This document shows positions 1 through 9,947 of a stretch of 47,661 nucleotides of DNA, in pieces; position 1 is the stretch's first letter, and each line of letters begins with the position of its first letter. Both the position numbers and the translations under genes were made by a program. The notes under the pieces were generated by a model. It was not told where the DNA came from. It saw only the letters and a list, made by a program, of their open reading frames with translations, and made no database searches. The stretch is from Alphaproteobacteria bacterium (GTDB lineage Bacteria > Pseudomonadota > Alphaproteobacteria > RS24), in contig CATDDF010000003.1 of assembly GCA_949498175.1 (NCBI GenBank), positions 1 to 47,661 on the forward strand, read 5' to 3'.

Positions 1-626
1 CCGAATTGGCGACCAGCTATGCCGTGCCGTTCCTCAAAGATTTGCTTCTACCTTTCGGCCTGCCGCTTTATCTGATTGCCGGACTGATTGTCATTGTCGG
101 CTCATCCAATGCGGTCAATCTGACCGACGGACTGGACGGTCTGGCCATTGTGCCGACAATGATTGCCGCCGCAAGTTTCGGCTTTATTGCTTACCTCGTC
201 GGCAATGCTATTTTCGCCAATTATTTGCAAGTGCATTATGTGCCGGGTACGGGTGAACTGGCTGTGTTCTGCGCTGCCCTCATCGGTTCGGGCCTTGGTT
301 TTCTTTGGTATAACGCGCCACCGGCCGCCGTCTTTATGGGTGATACCGGCTCGCTGGCTTTGGGTGCCGCGCTCGGCACCATTGCCATCATCACCAAGCA
401 TGAATTGGTGCTCGCCATTATTGGTGGGCTGTTCGTACTGGAAGCCGTATCGGTGATTGTGCAGGTCGCCTCCTTCAAATTGACCGGCAAACGGGTTTTC
501 GCCATGGCGCCGCTGCATCATCATTTCGAGCAGCGCGGCTGGGCCGAAAGCACGATTGTTATTCGGTTTTGGATTATTTCCGTTGTGTTGGCGCTGCTCG
601 GTCTCGCCACGTTGAAGTTGAGGTGA
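1..626 (+). CDS. mraY: Phospho-N-acetylmuramoyl-pentapeptide-transferase MraY, C-terminal part (5' end outside window)
   Basis: [24 protein letters not shown] and MAPLHHHFE motifs; directly upstream of murD. Confidence 0.97.
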   Translation, partial: ELATSYAVPFLKDLLLPFGLPLYLIAGLIVIVGSSNAVNLTDGLDGLAIVPTMIAAASFGFIAYLVGNAIFANYLQVHYVPGTGELAVFCAALIGSGLGFLWYNAPPAAVFMGDTGSLALGAALGTIAIITKHELVLAIIGGLFVLEAVSVIVQVASFKLTGKRVFAMAPLHHHFEQRGWAESTIVIRFWIISVVLALLGLATLKLR

Positions 627-2042
627 TTGATGATTGAATTGCCGACATATTCAGGTGAGACCGCCATTTTCGGGCTGGGCCGTTCGGGTCTTTCGGCTGT
701 GGCGGCGCTTGTCGCCGCCGGCAATCGCGTGGTCGCGTGGGATGATGCGGAAGCACCGCGCGCCCAAGCGGCTGAATTGGGGGCGGATATTCGTGACCTG
801 ACGCAAGATTTCGGCGTGGCACAAAGGCTGATTGTCAGCCCCGGCGTGCCGCTCACCCATCCTGCGCCGCATAAGGTGATTGCCGCCGCGCGCGCCGCCA
901 ATGCCGACATATGGGGCGATATGGATTTATTCGCCGATGCCGCAGCCAATGCGGTCATGCAAGATGCGGTAACGCTTATCGGCATTACCGGCACGAATGG
1001 TAAGTCAACCACAGCCGCACTGGTCGCGCATATGCTGGAGATGGCAGGGCGCAAAACTTTTTTGGGCGGCAATATTGGCACGCCGGTGCTTGAGCTGCCG
1101 CTTCAAGAACATGCTGTTTATGTGCTTGAGTTATCATCTTATCAGCTTGATTTGAACCGCCGCTTCGCCGCCGATATCGGTGTTTGGCTCAACCTCTCGC
1201 CCGATCATCTCGACCGGCATGGCGACATGGCCGGTTACGCAGCGGCTAAAGCGCAATTATTTGCTGACGGCAAAGCGGCGCAGGCGCGTATTGTCTGCAT
1301 TGATGATGCCTATGGCCATGCATTGGCCGAAAAATTGCGGCAAGACGGTTTGCCGCTGACCACACTGGGCGCGCAAAATGCCGATTTGATTTATCTCACC
1401 AATGCATTCCAAACAGGCGGTGAGAACCTGTCCCTGATCGATTGTGCTGCTTTGCCGGGCGCGCATAATGCACAAAACGCCGCCGCCGCTTATGCGGTCG
1501 GACGCGCGCTTGGCCTCTCGCAAAAACAAATCATGGCGGCTTTCCAAAGCTTTGCAGGCATGGCGCATCGCCTACAAGTGATTGATGAATATGAGACGGT
1601 CAAATTCGTCAATGACTCCAAAGCCACCAATGTTGAGGCAACACGCCATGCGCTGGCCGCCTTTGACAATATATATTGGATTGCCGGAGGGCGCGCCAAA
1701 GCCGACGCCGACGGCCAAGTCGGGCTGGATATGTTGCGTCCTTATTTCAGCAATGTGCGTGGTGCCTATTTGATAGGCGAGGCGGCACAAGCTTTTGCCG
1801 AGGCGCTGGCCGATAATGTGCCGATAAGCATATCGGGCACGATGGATAAGGCCGTCGCCGATGCCGCCATGCAGGCCAAATCGGATCATTTGGACGCGCC
1901 CGTCGTCTTATTGTCCCCGGCCTGCGCGTCGTTTGACCAATATGATGACTTCGAAGCGCGCGGCGCGGCTTTTGTTGCTGCGACCGCCGATTGGATCAGC
2001 AGCGATAGGGAAATGGCGATGAATGCGGAGGGCACGCGATGA
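627..2042 (+). CDS. murD: UDP-N-acetylmuramoyl-L-alanine--D-glutamate ligase MurD
   Basis: GITGTNGKSTT P-loop, LSPDHLDRH, dcw position. Confidence 0.97.
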   Translation: MMIELPTYSGETAIFGLGRSGLSAVAALVAAGNRVVAWDDAEAPRAQAAELGADIRDLTQDFGVAQRLIVSPGVPLTHPAPHKVIAAARAANADIWGDMDLFADAAANAVMQDAVTLIGITGTNGKSTTAALVAHMLEMAGRKTFLGGNIGTPVLELPLQEHAVYVLELSSYQLDLNRRFAADIGVWLNLSPDHLDRHGDMAGYAAAKAQLFADGKAAQARIVCIDDAYGHALAEKLRQDGLPLTTLGAQNADLIYLTNAFQTGGENLSLIDCAALPGAHNAQNAAAAYAVGRALGLSQKQIMAAFQSFAGMAHRLQVIDEYETVKFVNDSKATNVEATRHALAAFDNIYWIAGGRAKADADGQVGLDMLRPYFSNVRGAYLIGEAAQAFAEALADNVPISISGTMDKAVADAAMQAKSDHLDAPVVLLSPACASFDQYDDFEARGAAFVAATADWISSDREMAMNAEGTR

Positions 2043-3211
2043 GTATGCTTTCGCGCACCAGCCGTAACCCGCTCGCCAAATGGTGGTGGACCGTTGACCG
2101 TCAAATGGTCACCGGCGTTATGGTGCTGTTGAGCATGGGCTTTTTCGCCGCTTTGGCCGCGAGCCCCGCCGTGGCGCAGCATATTGGCAAATCGACTTAC
2201 TATTTCGCCAATAAGCAATTGGTGTTTTTGGTACTGGCCGCTTTCGTTTTTCTCGCCGTATCCATGCTCGATGCCATATTGATACGCCGCTTGGCCGTGC
2301 TGATGCTTTTGGCTGCAATCGGCGGCGTGGTGTTGACCTTATTTGCCGGTGTCACGGTAAAGGGCGCCAGCCGGTGGTTATATGTATTCGGAGTGTCCAT
2401 TCAGCCGTCAGAAATTCTTAAACCGGCTTTTGTGGTGGTTGTAGCGTGGCTCATGGCGCGCCAGCGCGCCCGTTTCAAAGCCCATGATGTTTGGTATGCC
2501 CTGGCACTTTTGCTCGGCTGCTGCCTATTGCTCGCCATGCAGCCCGATTTCGGACAAACCATTTTGCTGGCGCTGGTTTGGATGTGCTTGTTCTATCTGG
2601 CCGGTGGCTCTTTGAAGCTGATTGCAGGATTAAGCGCTATCGGTTTGGCCGCGGGCGCATATGTTTATTCCGCCTATCCTTATTTCCGCAGCCGCATTGA
2701 ACGCTTTCTCGACCCGTCAACCGGTGACTCATATCAGGTCGATAAGGCGATGGATGCCATTCGCTCAGGCGGCGTGACCGGCGTCGGGCCGGGTGATGGT
2801 AAGGTCAAATCTATTTTGCCTGACGCGCATGCCGATTATGTTTTCGCCGTCGCAGCCGAAGAGGGCGGATTGTTGATGGGTGGCTTCATCATTCTCACTT
2901 TCGCATTTCTCGTATGGCGCGCATTATGGGCGTTGCGCGATGAAAACGAGCATTGGGTGCAATTGGCCTCGGCCGGTCTGATTTGCCTGTTCGGCCTGCA
3001 AGCCATTATCAATCTCGGGGTCAATCTCAATCTGATTCCGTCAAAAGGCATGACATTGCCGTTTATTTCCTATGGCGGCTCATCGCTTCTCGCCTCAGCC
3101 ATTACCATGGGCATGCTTGTCGGTTTGATGCGGCGACGCGGCACAGCGCATTTACGGATGCGCGCGCTGTCTGCAGCGGCATTGCCAATGGCCAGTGGAG
3201 GTCGCCGATGA
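2039..3211 (+). CDS. ftsW: Peptidoglycan glycosyltransferase / division protein FtsW
   Basis: SEDS family polytopic protein; GVTVKGASRW, PDAHADYVFAVAAEEGG, PFISYGGSSLLA. Confidence 0.97.
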   Translation: MSMLSRTSRNPLAKWWWTVDRQMVTGVMVLLSMGFFAALAASPAVAQHIGKSTYYFANKQLVFLVLAAFVFLAVSMLDAILIRRLAVLMLLAAIGGVVLTLFAGVTVKGASRWLYVFGVSIQPSEILKPAFVVVVAWLMARQRARFKAHDVWYALALLLGCCLLLAMQPDFGQTILLALVWMCLFYLAGGSLKLIAGLSAIGLAAGAYVYSAYPYFRSRIERFLDPSTGDSYQVDKAMDAIRSGGVTGVGPGDGKVKSILPDAHADYVFAVAAEEGGLLMGGFIILTFAFLVWRALWALRDENEHWVQLASAGLICLFGLQAIINLGVNLNLIPSKGMTLPFISYGGSSLLASAITMGMLVGLMRRRGTAHLRMRALSAAALPMASGGRR

Positions 3212-4350
3212 GTGGTAAGGCTAAAGTCCTTCTCGCCGCCGGCGGCACGGGCGGGCATATGTTTCCCGCCGGAGCGTTGGCTGAGCAATTGAAAGACGCC
3301 GATTATGAGGTGCATTTGGCAACCGATAAGCGCGGGATGGCATATGTGTCCAATCTGACACCAATGGAATTGCATCAAATTCCCGCCGCCACACCCTATG
3401 GTGGCGGCTTGATGGCCCTGCCGATGCGCATAATCACCCTTGTGGTCAGTCTTTTGGCTTCCATCATATTGGTCATTCGATTACGTCCGAAAGTGATTAT
3501 TGGCTTTGGCGGCTATCCCTCATTCGGCCCAATAATTGCCGGTTTAATATTGCGGCGCCTTGTTTTGGTGCACGAGCAAAACGCCGTTATGGGGCGGGTC
3601 AATAAGCTGGCGGCCAATATAGGTGCTTATGTTGCAACGAGCTTTGATGATACGGCCAATGTGCCGCTGGGCACAGCCCGTAAATTGCGCCGTACCGGAA
3701 ATCCGTTACGCCCGGCCATATTAAAAGCAGCGCAAGGCGGATATCGCTATCTCGCATCAGCGCGCGCTTTCGAATTATTGGTATTTGGCGGCAGTCAGGG
3801 GGCGTCCGTATTCGCTGATATTGTGCCGCAAGCTATAGCCCTATTGTCGGCGGAACAAAAACGCCGATTGCGCATTGTGCATCAGGTGCGCCAGCCGGAA
3901 ATGCGGGCAACGCTTGAGGCTTACGGCAAAGAGGGCATTTATTCGGAAATTCGTGACTTTTTTGATGATTTGCCGGTTCGAATGCGGCGTGCTCATTTAA
4001 TGATAGCGCGCGGCGGTGCGTCCACCGTTGCCGAAATGACGGCGCTGGGTGTGCCGACCATATTCGTACCACTTCCCGGCTCGCTCGACCAAGACCAAGC
4101 ACATAATGTGCGCAAGCTGGCGCAGCGCGGCGGTGCCATGGTTATCAATCAAAAAGATTTAACCGCCGAAAGCTTGGCATTGGAAATTGAAAAACTCACG
4201 GATGATGAAACGCGCTTGCAGCAAATGTCTGACAAGGCTCGCAAATTTGCGGAACTGGATGCCACCGGTCGTTTGTTTCGCTATGTCGACTGTCTGGCGC
4301 AAAAGCGTCCGCTGCAAATCGATAAACCGCAGGAGCTTGCCGATGGATAA
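3208..4350 (+). CDS. murG: UDP-GlcNAc:lipid II transferase MurG
   Basis: LLAAGGTGGHMFPA, HEQNAVMGRVN, FGGSQGA; ATGA overlap with ftsW (track ORF start at 2953 is too far upstream). Confidence 0.97.
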   Translation: MSGKAKVLLAAGGTGGHMFPAGALAEQLKDADYEVHLATDKRGMAYVSNLTPMELHQIPAATPYGGGLMALPMRIITLVVSLLASIILVIRLRPKVIIGFGGYPSFGPIIAGLILRRLVLVHEQNAVMGRVNKLAANIGAYVATSFDDTANVPLGTARKLRRTGNPLRPAILKAAQGGYRYLASARAFELLVFGGSQGASVFADIVPQAIALLSAEQKRRLRIVHQVRQPEMRATLEAYGKEGIYSEIRDFFDDLPVRMRRAHLMIARGGASTVAEMTALGVPTIFVPLPGSLDQDQAHNVRKLAQRGGAMVINQKDLTAESLALEIEKLTDDETRLQQMSDKARKFAELDATGRLFRYVDCLAQKRPLQIDKPQELADG

Positions 4351-5770
4351 GAGCGTCGCATCTCCGACCGGCTTGCGCTCATTTGGGCGCGTGCACATTG
4401 TCGGCATTGGCGGCATTGGTATGAGCGGCATTGCCGAGGTCATGCACGTGATGGGCTATGACGTCCAGGGTAGTGATTTGGGTGATAATGCCAATACCAA
4501 ACGCTTGCGTGATATGGGGCTGAAAATTGCCATCGGCCACGCTGCCGAAAATATTGCGGGAGCGGGTGTCGTCACCATTTCCTCGGCTATTGGAACAGAT
4601 AATCCCGAAATTGTCGCAGCGCGCGAAAACCATATACCGGTGGTGCGCCGCGCTGAGATGCTGGCCGAACTGATGCGCTTGAAACCATGCATCACTATTG
4701 CCGGCACGCATGGCAAAACGACAACAACTTCATTGACCGCCGCCATGCTTGATGCAGCCGGGCTTGACCCGACCGTCATTAATGGCGGTATCATCAATGC
4801 CTATGGCACCAATGCGCGGCTCGGGCAGGGCGATTGGATGGTGGTTGAGGCCGATGAGAGCGATGGTACTTTTGTGCGCCTGCCCGCTACCATTGGTATT
4901 GTCACCAATATTGATCCCGAGCATCTCGATCATTATGGCGATTTTGACGGGCTACGCGCCGCCTTTGACAGCTATATTGCCAATATCCCGTTTTACGGTG
5001 TCGGCATTGTGTGCCTTGACCATACTGAAGTGCAGGCTTTGGTTGGGCGCGTCACCGACCGGCGCCTTATCACTTATGGTCTGAGCGAACAGGCCGATTT
5101 GCGCGCCATCAATATTCGTGAAGACGGGCTGAAGCAGCATTTCGATATTGTTTATCGTGACCGACGCAGCGATGCCGATTTGGAAATCACAGATTTGTGC
5201 TTGCCGATGGCGGGGCGGCATAATTTGCAAAATGCGCTGGCTGCCATTGCCGCCGGATTGGAATTGGGGGCAGATGCCGAAACTGTGGCGGCAGCGCTGG
5301 CGGATTTCAGCGGCGTGAAGCGTCGCTTTTCATCGGTTGGTGAGGTCGGCGGCAATATCCGCATTTTTGATGATTACGCGCATCATCCGGTTGAGATTGA
5401 AGCGGTGCTGGAAAGCGCCCGTGCGGTCAGCACCGGGCGGGTCATTGCCGTCATGCAGCCACATCGCTTCACGCGCTTGCGCGATTTGTTCAATGAGTTT
5501 TGTGCTTGCATGAACGGTGCTGACACGGTGCTGCTGCTGCCGGTTTATGAAGCCGGTGAAAAGGCGATTGACGGCATGAATAGCGATGCGCTGGCCGAGG
5601 GTTTGCGCAGTCATGGCCATCGCCATGTTGTGTCGCTTGCCCAGAATGATGATTTGCCCGATGCGCTGGTTGATGTTTTGCAAGCCGATGATGTGGTGAT
5701 TTGCATGGGTGCCGGGTCGATTTCACAACTGGCCAATGCGCTGCCGCAAAAATTGGAGGGGCGTCTATGA
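4343..5770 (+). CDS. murC: UDP-N-acetylmuramate--L-alanine ligase MurC
   Basis: HIVGIGGIGMSGIAE, AGTHGKTTT, FDDYAHHPVEI; start ATG overlaps the end of murG. Confidence 0.97.
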   Translation: MDKSVASPTGLRSFGRVHIVGIGGIGMSGIAEVMHVMGYDVQGSDLGDNANTKRLRDMGLKIAIGHAAENIAGAGVVTISSAIGTDNPEIVAARENHIPVVRRAEMLAELMRLKPCITIAGTHGKTTTTSLTAAMLDAAGLDPTVINGGIINAYGTNARLGQGDWMVVEADESDGTFVRLPATIGIVTNIDPEHLDHYGDFDGLRAAFDSYIANIPFYGVGIVCLDHTEVQALVGRVTDRRLITYGLSEQADLRAINIREDGLKQHFDIVYRDRRSDADLEITDLCLPMAGRHNLQNALAAIAAGLELGADAETVAAALADFSGVKRRFSSVGEVGGNIRIFDDYAHHPVEIEAVLESARAVSTGRVIAVMQPHRFTRLRDLFNEFCACMNGADTVLLLPVYEAGEKAIDGMNSDALAEGLRSHGHRHVVSLAQNDDLPDALVDVLQADDVVICMGAGSISQLANALPQKLEGRL

Positions 5771-6717
5771 ATGCTGAAACGACCCCAATGGATATGATGC
5801 CCGATTGGTTGAACGCCTTGCCGCCTTTACGCGGCAAGTTGATGCCTGATTTTGTCATGGGTGATATTTGTTGGTTTCGTGTCGGCGGTCCAGCTGATGT
5901 GGTTTTCATGCCCGCTGATAGTGACGATTTGTCTGCCTTTTTGGCGGCGCTGCCGGAAGATGTGCCGCTCAGCGTTTTGGGTGCCGGTTCCAATGTCTTG
6001 GTGCGCGATGGTGGTATTCGCGGCGCGGTCATCAGACTGGGTGCTGCTTTCGGCCAAGTCGCGCAAAGCGGCGATGAAGAAATGACAGCGGGTGCAGCGG
6101 CGCTTGATGTGCGCGTGGCGCGCGCCGCCGCGGATGCTGCCCTGTCGGGCTTGAGTTTCTATCGCGGTATTCCCGGATCGATAGGCGGCGCGGTGGCGAT
6201 GAATGCCGGTGCCTATGGTGGCGAGACCTGCGATGTTTTGGTTGATGTTGAATGGCTTGACCGCAAGGGCGAAAAACATATCAGCACGGTTGAAGAGCTG
6301 GACTTGTCTTATCGCCATAATGGTCAGCAGGGTTTTGCCCTCTACACGTCGGCGCGCTTTAAGGCAGTGCCTGGCGACAAAGCCAAAATCATCGCCGAAA
6401 TGGAAGAGATTTCCGATAAGCGCGAAGATAGTCAGCCTGTGAAAGCGCGCACCGGCGGCAGCACCTTTAAAAACCCCGATGACGCAGACCCAGACGGGCT
6501 TAAAGCGTGGAAGTTGATTGATGCTGCCGGATGTCGCGGGCTTCGGGTTGGAGACGCGCAAGTTTCTGAGCAACATTGCAATTTCCTCATCAATCACGGC
6601 GTCGCAACAGCGCAAGATTTGGAAACGCTGGGCGAAACCGTGCGCCGACAGGTTCTCGACCATTCGGGCGTGACTTTGCATTGGGAGATTAAACGCATGG
6701 GGGAGGCGCGCCAATGA
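5767..6717 (+). CDS. murB: UDP-N-acetylmuramate dehydrogenase MurB
   Basis: GAGSNVLVRDGG, FYRGIPGSIGGAVAMNAGAYGGE, GGSTFKNP; ATGA overlap with murC. Confidence 0.96.
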   Translation: MNAETTPMDMMPDWLNALPPLRGKLMPDFVMGDICWFRVGGPADVVFMPADSDDLSAFLAALPEDVPLSVLGAGSNVLVRDGGIRGAVIRLGAAFGQVAQSGDEEMTAGAAALDVRVARAAADAALSGLSFYRGIPGSIGGAVAMNAGAYGGETCDVLVDVEWLDRKGEKHISTVEELDLSYRHNGQQGFALYTSARFKAVPGDKAKIIAEMEEISDKREDSQPVKARTGGSTFKNPDDADPDGLKAWKLIDAAGCRGLRVGDAQVSEQHCNFLINHGVATAQDLETLGETVRRQVLDHSGVTLHWEIKRMGEARQ

Positions 6718-7625
6718 GCAAGACCCCGCATATTGCCGTCCTCATGGGCGGGTGGTCGCCGGAGCGAGACATTAGCTTGATATCGGGCGAGAAATGCGCC
6801 GATGCCCTGCGCGCGCTCGGCTATCAGGTCAGCGAGATTGATGTCTCGCGCCAGCTCGATGCGCAGCTTGGCGAAGTGCGTCCCGATATTTGCTTCAATG
6901 CGCTGCACGGTGTTGGCGGCGAAGACGGCGAAGTTCAGGGGTTGCTGGAAGTGCTGGAAATTCCTTACACCCATTCCGGCGTGCGCGCTTCGGCTTTGGC
7001 GATGGACAAGCATTTATCAAAACAGATTTTTGCCGCTGCCGGTTTGCCGGTCACCGAGTCGGTGCTTGTTGAGCAGGGTGTTAGCCAGCATCCGATGGTG
7101 CCACCCTATGTCGTCAAGCCGGTCAATCAGGGCTCCAGCGTCGGTGTCGATATTGTCGCTGAAGGCAGCAATAAAGTGCCCGATGCATTGAGCAAAAAAG
7201 GCTGGGCTTTTGACGGTGTCGCCATGGTGGAAAAATATATTGCCGGTCACGAATTGACCTGCGCCGTGATGGGTGACATGGCGCTTGATGTGATGGAAAT
7301 CGTGCCGGTCAATGGTTGGTATGATTACCGCGCCAAATATGATGAGGGCGGCTCGCGCCATGACTGTCCGGCCGATATTGACGCGGCTTTGGCGGCGCGG
7401 ATTCAAGAAGTCAGTCTGCAAGCTCATATGCTGCTGGGTTGCCGCGGCGTGACGCGCGCCGATTTCCGCTATGACGCGGCGCAAGATGATTTGGTGTTGC
7501 TCGAAATAAATACGCAACCCGGTATGACGCCGGTATCGCTGGTGCCCGAAATGGCGGCGCATCGCGGCATAGATTTCAATCAATTGGTGCAATGGATAGT
7601 GGAGGATGCCTCATGCCGAAGGTAA
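6714..7625 (+). CDS. ddl: D-alanine--D-alanine ligase Ddl
   Basis: VLMGGWSPERDISLISG, KPVNQGSSVGV, LLEINTQPGMTP. Confidence 0.97.
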   Translation: MSKTPHIAVLMGGWSPERDISLISGEKCADALRALGYQVSEIDVSRQLDAQLGEVRPDICFNALHGVGGEDGEVQGLLEVLEIPYTHSGVRASALAMDKHLSKQIFAAAGLPVTESVLVEQGVSQHPMVPPYVVKPVNQGSSVGVDIVAEGSNKVPDALSKKGWAFDGVAMVEKYIAGHELTCAVMGDMALDVMEIVPVNGWYDYRAKYDEGGSRHDCPADIDAALAARIQEVSLQAHMLLGCRGVTRADFRYDAAQDDLVLLEINTQPGMTPVSLVPEMAAHRGIDFNQLVQWIVEDASCRR

Positions 7626-8512
7626 TGCCGACAGGCAAGACGAACGAGAAAAGCCGGCCACGCTTAAGTGATATGCTGATTTCGCTTTTGGCCACCCCGT
7701 TTAATCTGATTTTTATCGGACTGAGAATTATCTGGTCAGGACGCAAATTGCGTTTGGCGGCGATTGCACTGACCATGATTGCCATTGCCGCGGTGGTTTT
7801 TCGTGTCGAGAGCTTCAGCCCATTGGCCGACATGCTGCGCGGTGAGACGTATAAGGCGACCGCTTCAGCCGGTTTCCGCGTCAATGATATTACCGTTGAA
7901 GGGCGCAAGCGCACGCAGCGTGACGATTTATTGGCAGCGGTAAATATTCGCCAAAATGATCCGATTTTTGCCGTCGATTTGCCGCAAATCCACGCGCGCA
8001 TTGAGGCTTTGCCCTGGGTAGAGCGCGCCACTGTGCTGCGCCGCCTGCCCAATATTATTCACATTGATTTGCATGAGCGCGAGCCGTTTGGTTTTTTCAA
8101 AACCGGCAATAGCCTTTCCTTGATTGATGATAAGGGCGTAACCATTACCCGTGACCACTTGGCGCCTTTCGGTCATTTGCCGGTATTTTCGGGCAAAGGC
8201 GCAACGCTGCGTGCCAAGAACTTCATGGAAATGTTGCAGGCCTATCCGGTATTGAGAAACCGCATGGTGGCGGCGCATTGGAATAGCGGTCGTCGCTGGA
8301 CGGTAAGGCTCGACCATGGCGGACAAGTGCATCTACCCGCCCATGGTGTTACCGATGCGCTTGACCGGTTAATGACGCTGGAAAAAGAGCGCCGCGTCTT
8401 GGCGATTGAAAATCAAGCCATTGATTTGCGGCTGCCCGATCGCGTCCTATTGCGTCCGGCCAATGAGCGGTCAAGCTCTTGGGATGATGTGGAAGAGGAG
8501 AGCGCTTCGTGA
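7613..8512 (+). CDS. ftsQ: Cell division protein FtsQ
   Basis: One TM segment, POTRA-like FRVNDITVEGRKRT..., LPWVERATVLRRLPNIIHIDLHEREPF; between ddl and ftsA. Confidence 0.94.
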   Translation: MPKVMPTGKTNEKSRPRLSDMLISLLATPFNLIFIGLRIIWSGRKLRLAAIALTMIAIAAVVFRVESFSPLADMLRGETYKATASAGFRVNDITVEGRKRTQRDDLLAAVNIRQNDPIFAVDLPQIHARIEALPWVERATVLRRLPNIIHIDLHEREPFGFFKTGNSLSLIDDKGVTITRDHLAPFGHLPVFSGKGATLRAKNFMEMLQAYPVLRNRMVAAHWNSGRRWTVRLDHGGQVHLPAHGVTDALDRLMTLEKERRVLAIENQAIDLRLPDRVLLRPANERSSSWDDVEEESAS

Positions 8513-9780
8513 ACCTGCCCCTCGACCAAAGCCGATTCAGCAAAGCGCGCAGCGTGCCCATGCGGCGCGGTGCCATTGCAGCGCTGGATGTCGGAACATC
8601 GAAGGTCGCTTGTTTGATTGGCGAGCACAGCGATGACGGCGCAGGGCGTCATATGGCGCGTATTTCAGGTTTCGGTCACCAGCTTTCTGATGGACTAAAC
8701 GCCGGTCAGGTCATTGATATGCGCGCCGCCGAAGACAGTATTCGCGCCGCCGTCGATGCAGCCGAGCGCATGGCCAATATGCAAGTGCGGCAAGTGGTTA
8801 TCGGCCTGTCGGCTGCGCATCTTGAAAGCCGCATTTGCCAAGCCGAAGTGCCGCTCAATGGTCACGCTGTCACGGAAGAGCATATGACGGCGGCCATGCG
8901 ATATGCTTATGAAGAGTTTTGGACGGCCGATAATGAGATTTTACACGCAATTCCAATAGCTTATGAGATTGATGCCAGCACCGGCATTGCCGACCCGCGC
9001 GGCATGTTCGGTGACCGCTTGCGCGTCTCCATGCACATGATGTCAGCTCCGTCCGGGCCGGTGCGGAACTTATTGGGTTGCATAGAGCAGTGTCATTTGC
9101 AGTGCGAGAAACTGGTCGTCACGCCCTATGCCAGCGCTCTCTCGACACTGATGCAAGATGAACTTGATTTGGGTGTGCTGCATATGGATATGGGCGGCGG
9201 CACAACCAGTGTCAGCATTTTCTATGAAGGCGAGCCGCTTTTCACCGCCGTTGTGCCGGTGGGTGGCAAACATATTACCGCCGATATCGCGCACGGCCTC
9301 AATGTGTCGCTGGTCACGGCCGAGCGCATTAAGACGCTTTATGGCAGCGCACTAGCCACGCCGGTCGGAGAGCGCGAACAATTTGAAGTGCCGGTGATTG
9401 GCGGCGACCATCAGACCCTGCCGCGCAGCGAATTGACCAAAATCATTCGCCCGCGTCTCGAAGAAACTTTTGAAATGGTGCTTGAGCAAATCAATCGTTC
9501 AGGTTTGGGCCATTTGGCCGGTCGGCGAGCCGTTTTGACCGGCGGTGCGGCGCAATTAAACGGCGCCCCCGAGTTGGCGCATACGATTCTGGAAAAACAA
9601 GCGCGCGTGGCTGCGCCGATGCGCCTGACCGGTTTGCCGGAAGCCGCCGCCAAACCCTCATTTGCCGCTTGTGCCGGTCTGTTGACCTATGCCGGCCGCA
9701 ATCATGCCGATGCGGTTTTGCAAGAAGCCGCGTCGGGGCCGCTGACATGGTTCGGCAAGTGGTTGCGGAGGAATTTTTAA
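8509..9780 (+). CDS. ftsA: Cell division protein FtsA
   Basis: Actin-fold motifs AALDVGTSKVACLIGE and DMGGGTTSVSIF; C-terminal amphipathic WFGKWLRRNF. Confidence 0.97.
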   Translation: MNLPLDQSRFSKARSVPMRRGAIAALDVGTSKVACLIGEHSDDGAGRHMARISGFGHQLSDGLNAGQVIDMRAAEDSIRAAVDAAERMANMQVRQVVIGLSAAHLESRICQAEVPLNGHAVTEEHMTAAMRYAYEEFWTADNEILHAIPIAYEIDASTGIADPRGMFGDRLRVSMHMMSAPSGPVRNLLGCIEQCHLQCEKLVVTPYASALSTLMQDELDLGVLHMDMGGGTTSVSIFYEGEPLFTAVVPVGGKHITADIAHGLNVSLVTAERIKTLYGSALATPVGEREQFEVPVIGGDHQTLPRSELTKIIRPRLEETFEMVLEQINRSGLGHLAGRRAVLTGGAAQLNGAPELAHTILEKQARVAAPMRLTGLPEAAAKPSFAACAGLLTYAGRNHADAVLQEAASGPLTWFGKWLRRNF

Positions 9781-9947
9781 TGCAAGCAGAGATAAGAAAT
9801 GTAGGTCCGTGGGAGATGAAGTGCATAGAGTCGACGCTGGTGTCGTCCTGGAAACGAGCAGCCCTTGATTTGGGCGATGGCTGTGCTGTTTTCAAACCAA
9901 CTCAAAACGCGCCCGAAAATGGCGAGTCGAAAAGGAGAAAGCCATGA
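9780..9947 (+). CDS. Putative 55-aa small protein between ftsA and ftsZ ([55 protein letters not shown])
   Basis: Start in a TAATG overlap with the ftsA stop, GGAGG 8 nt upstream, stop in an ATGA overlap with ftsZ; several unusual codons for this genome (ATA, AGA, AGG, GTA) argue for caution. Confidence 0.45.
   Translation: MQAEIRNVGPWEMKCIESTLVSSWKRAALDLGDGCAVFKPTQNAPENGESKRRKP

Noticed and set aside
2953-3207. Upstream extension of the murG ORF
   Set aside because: Overlaps ftsW in another frame; MurG starts at ATG 3208 in an ATGA overlap.
5827-6714. 295-aa minus-strand ORF opposite murB
   Set aside because: Antisense shadow of a well-supported murB; no recognisable motifs.
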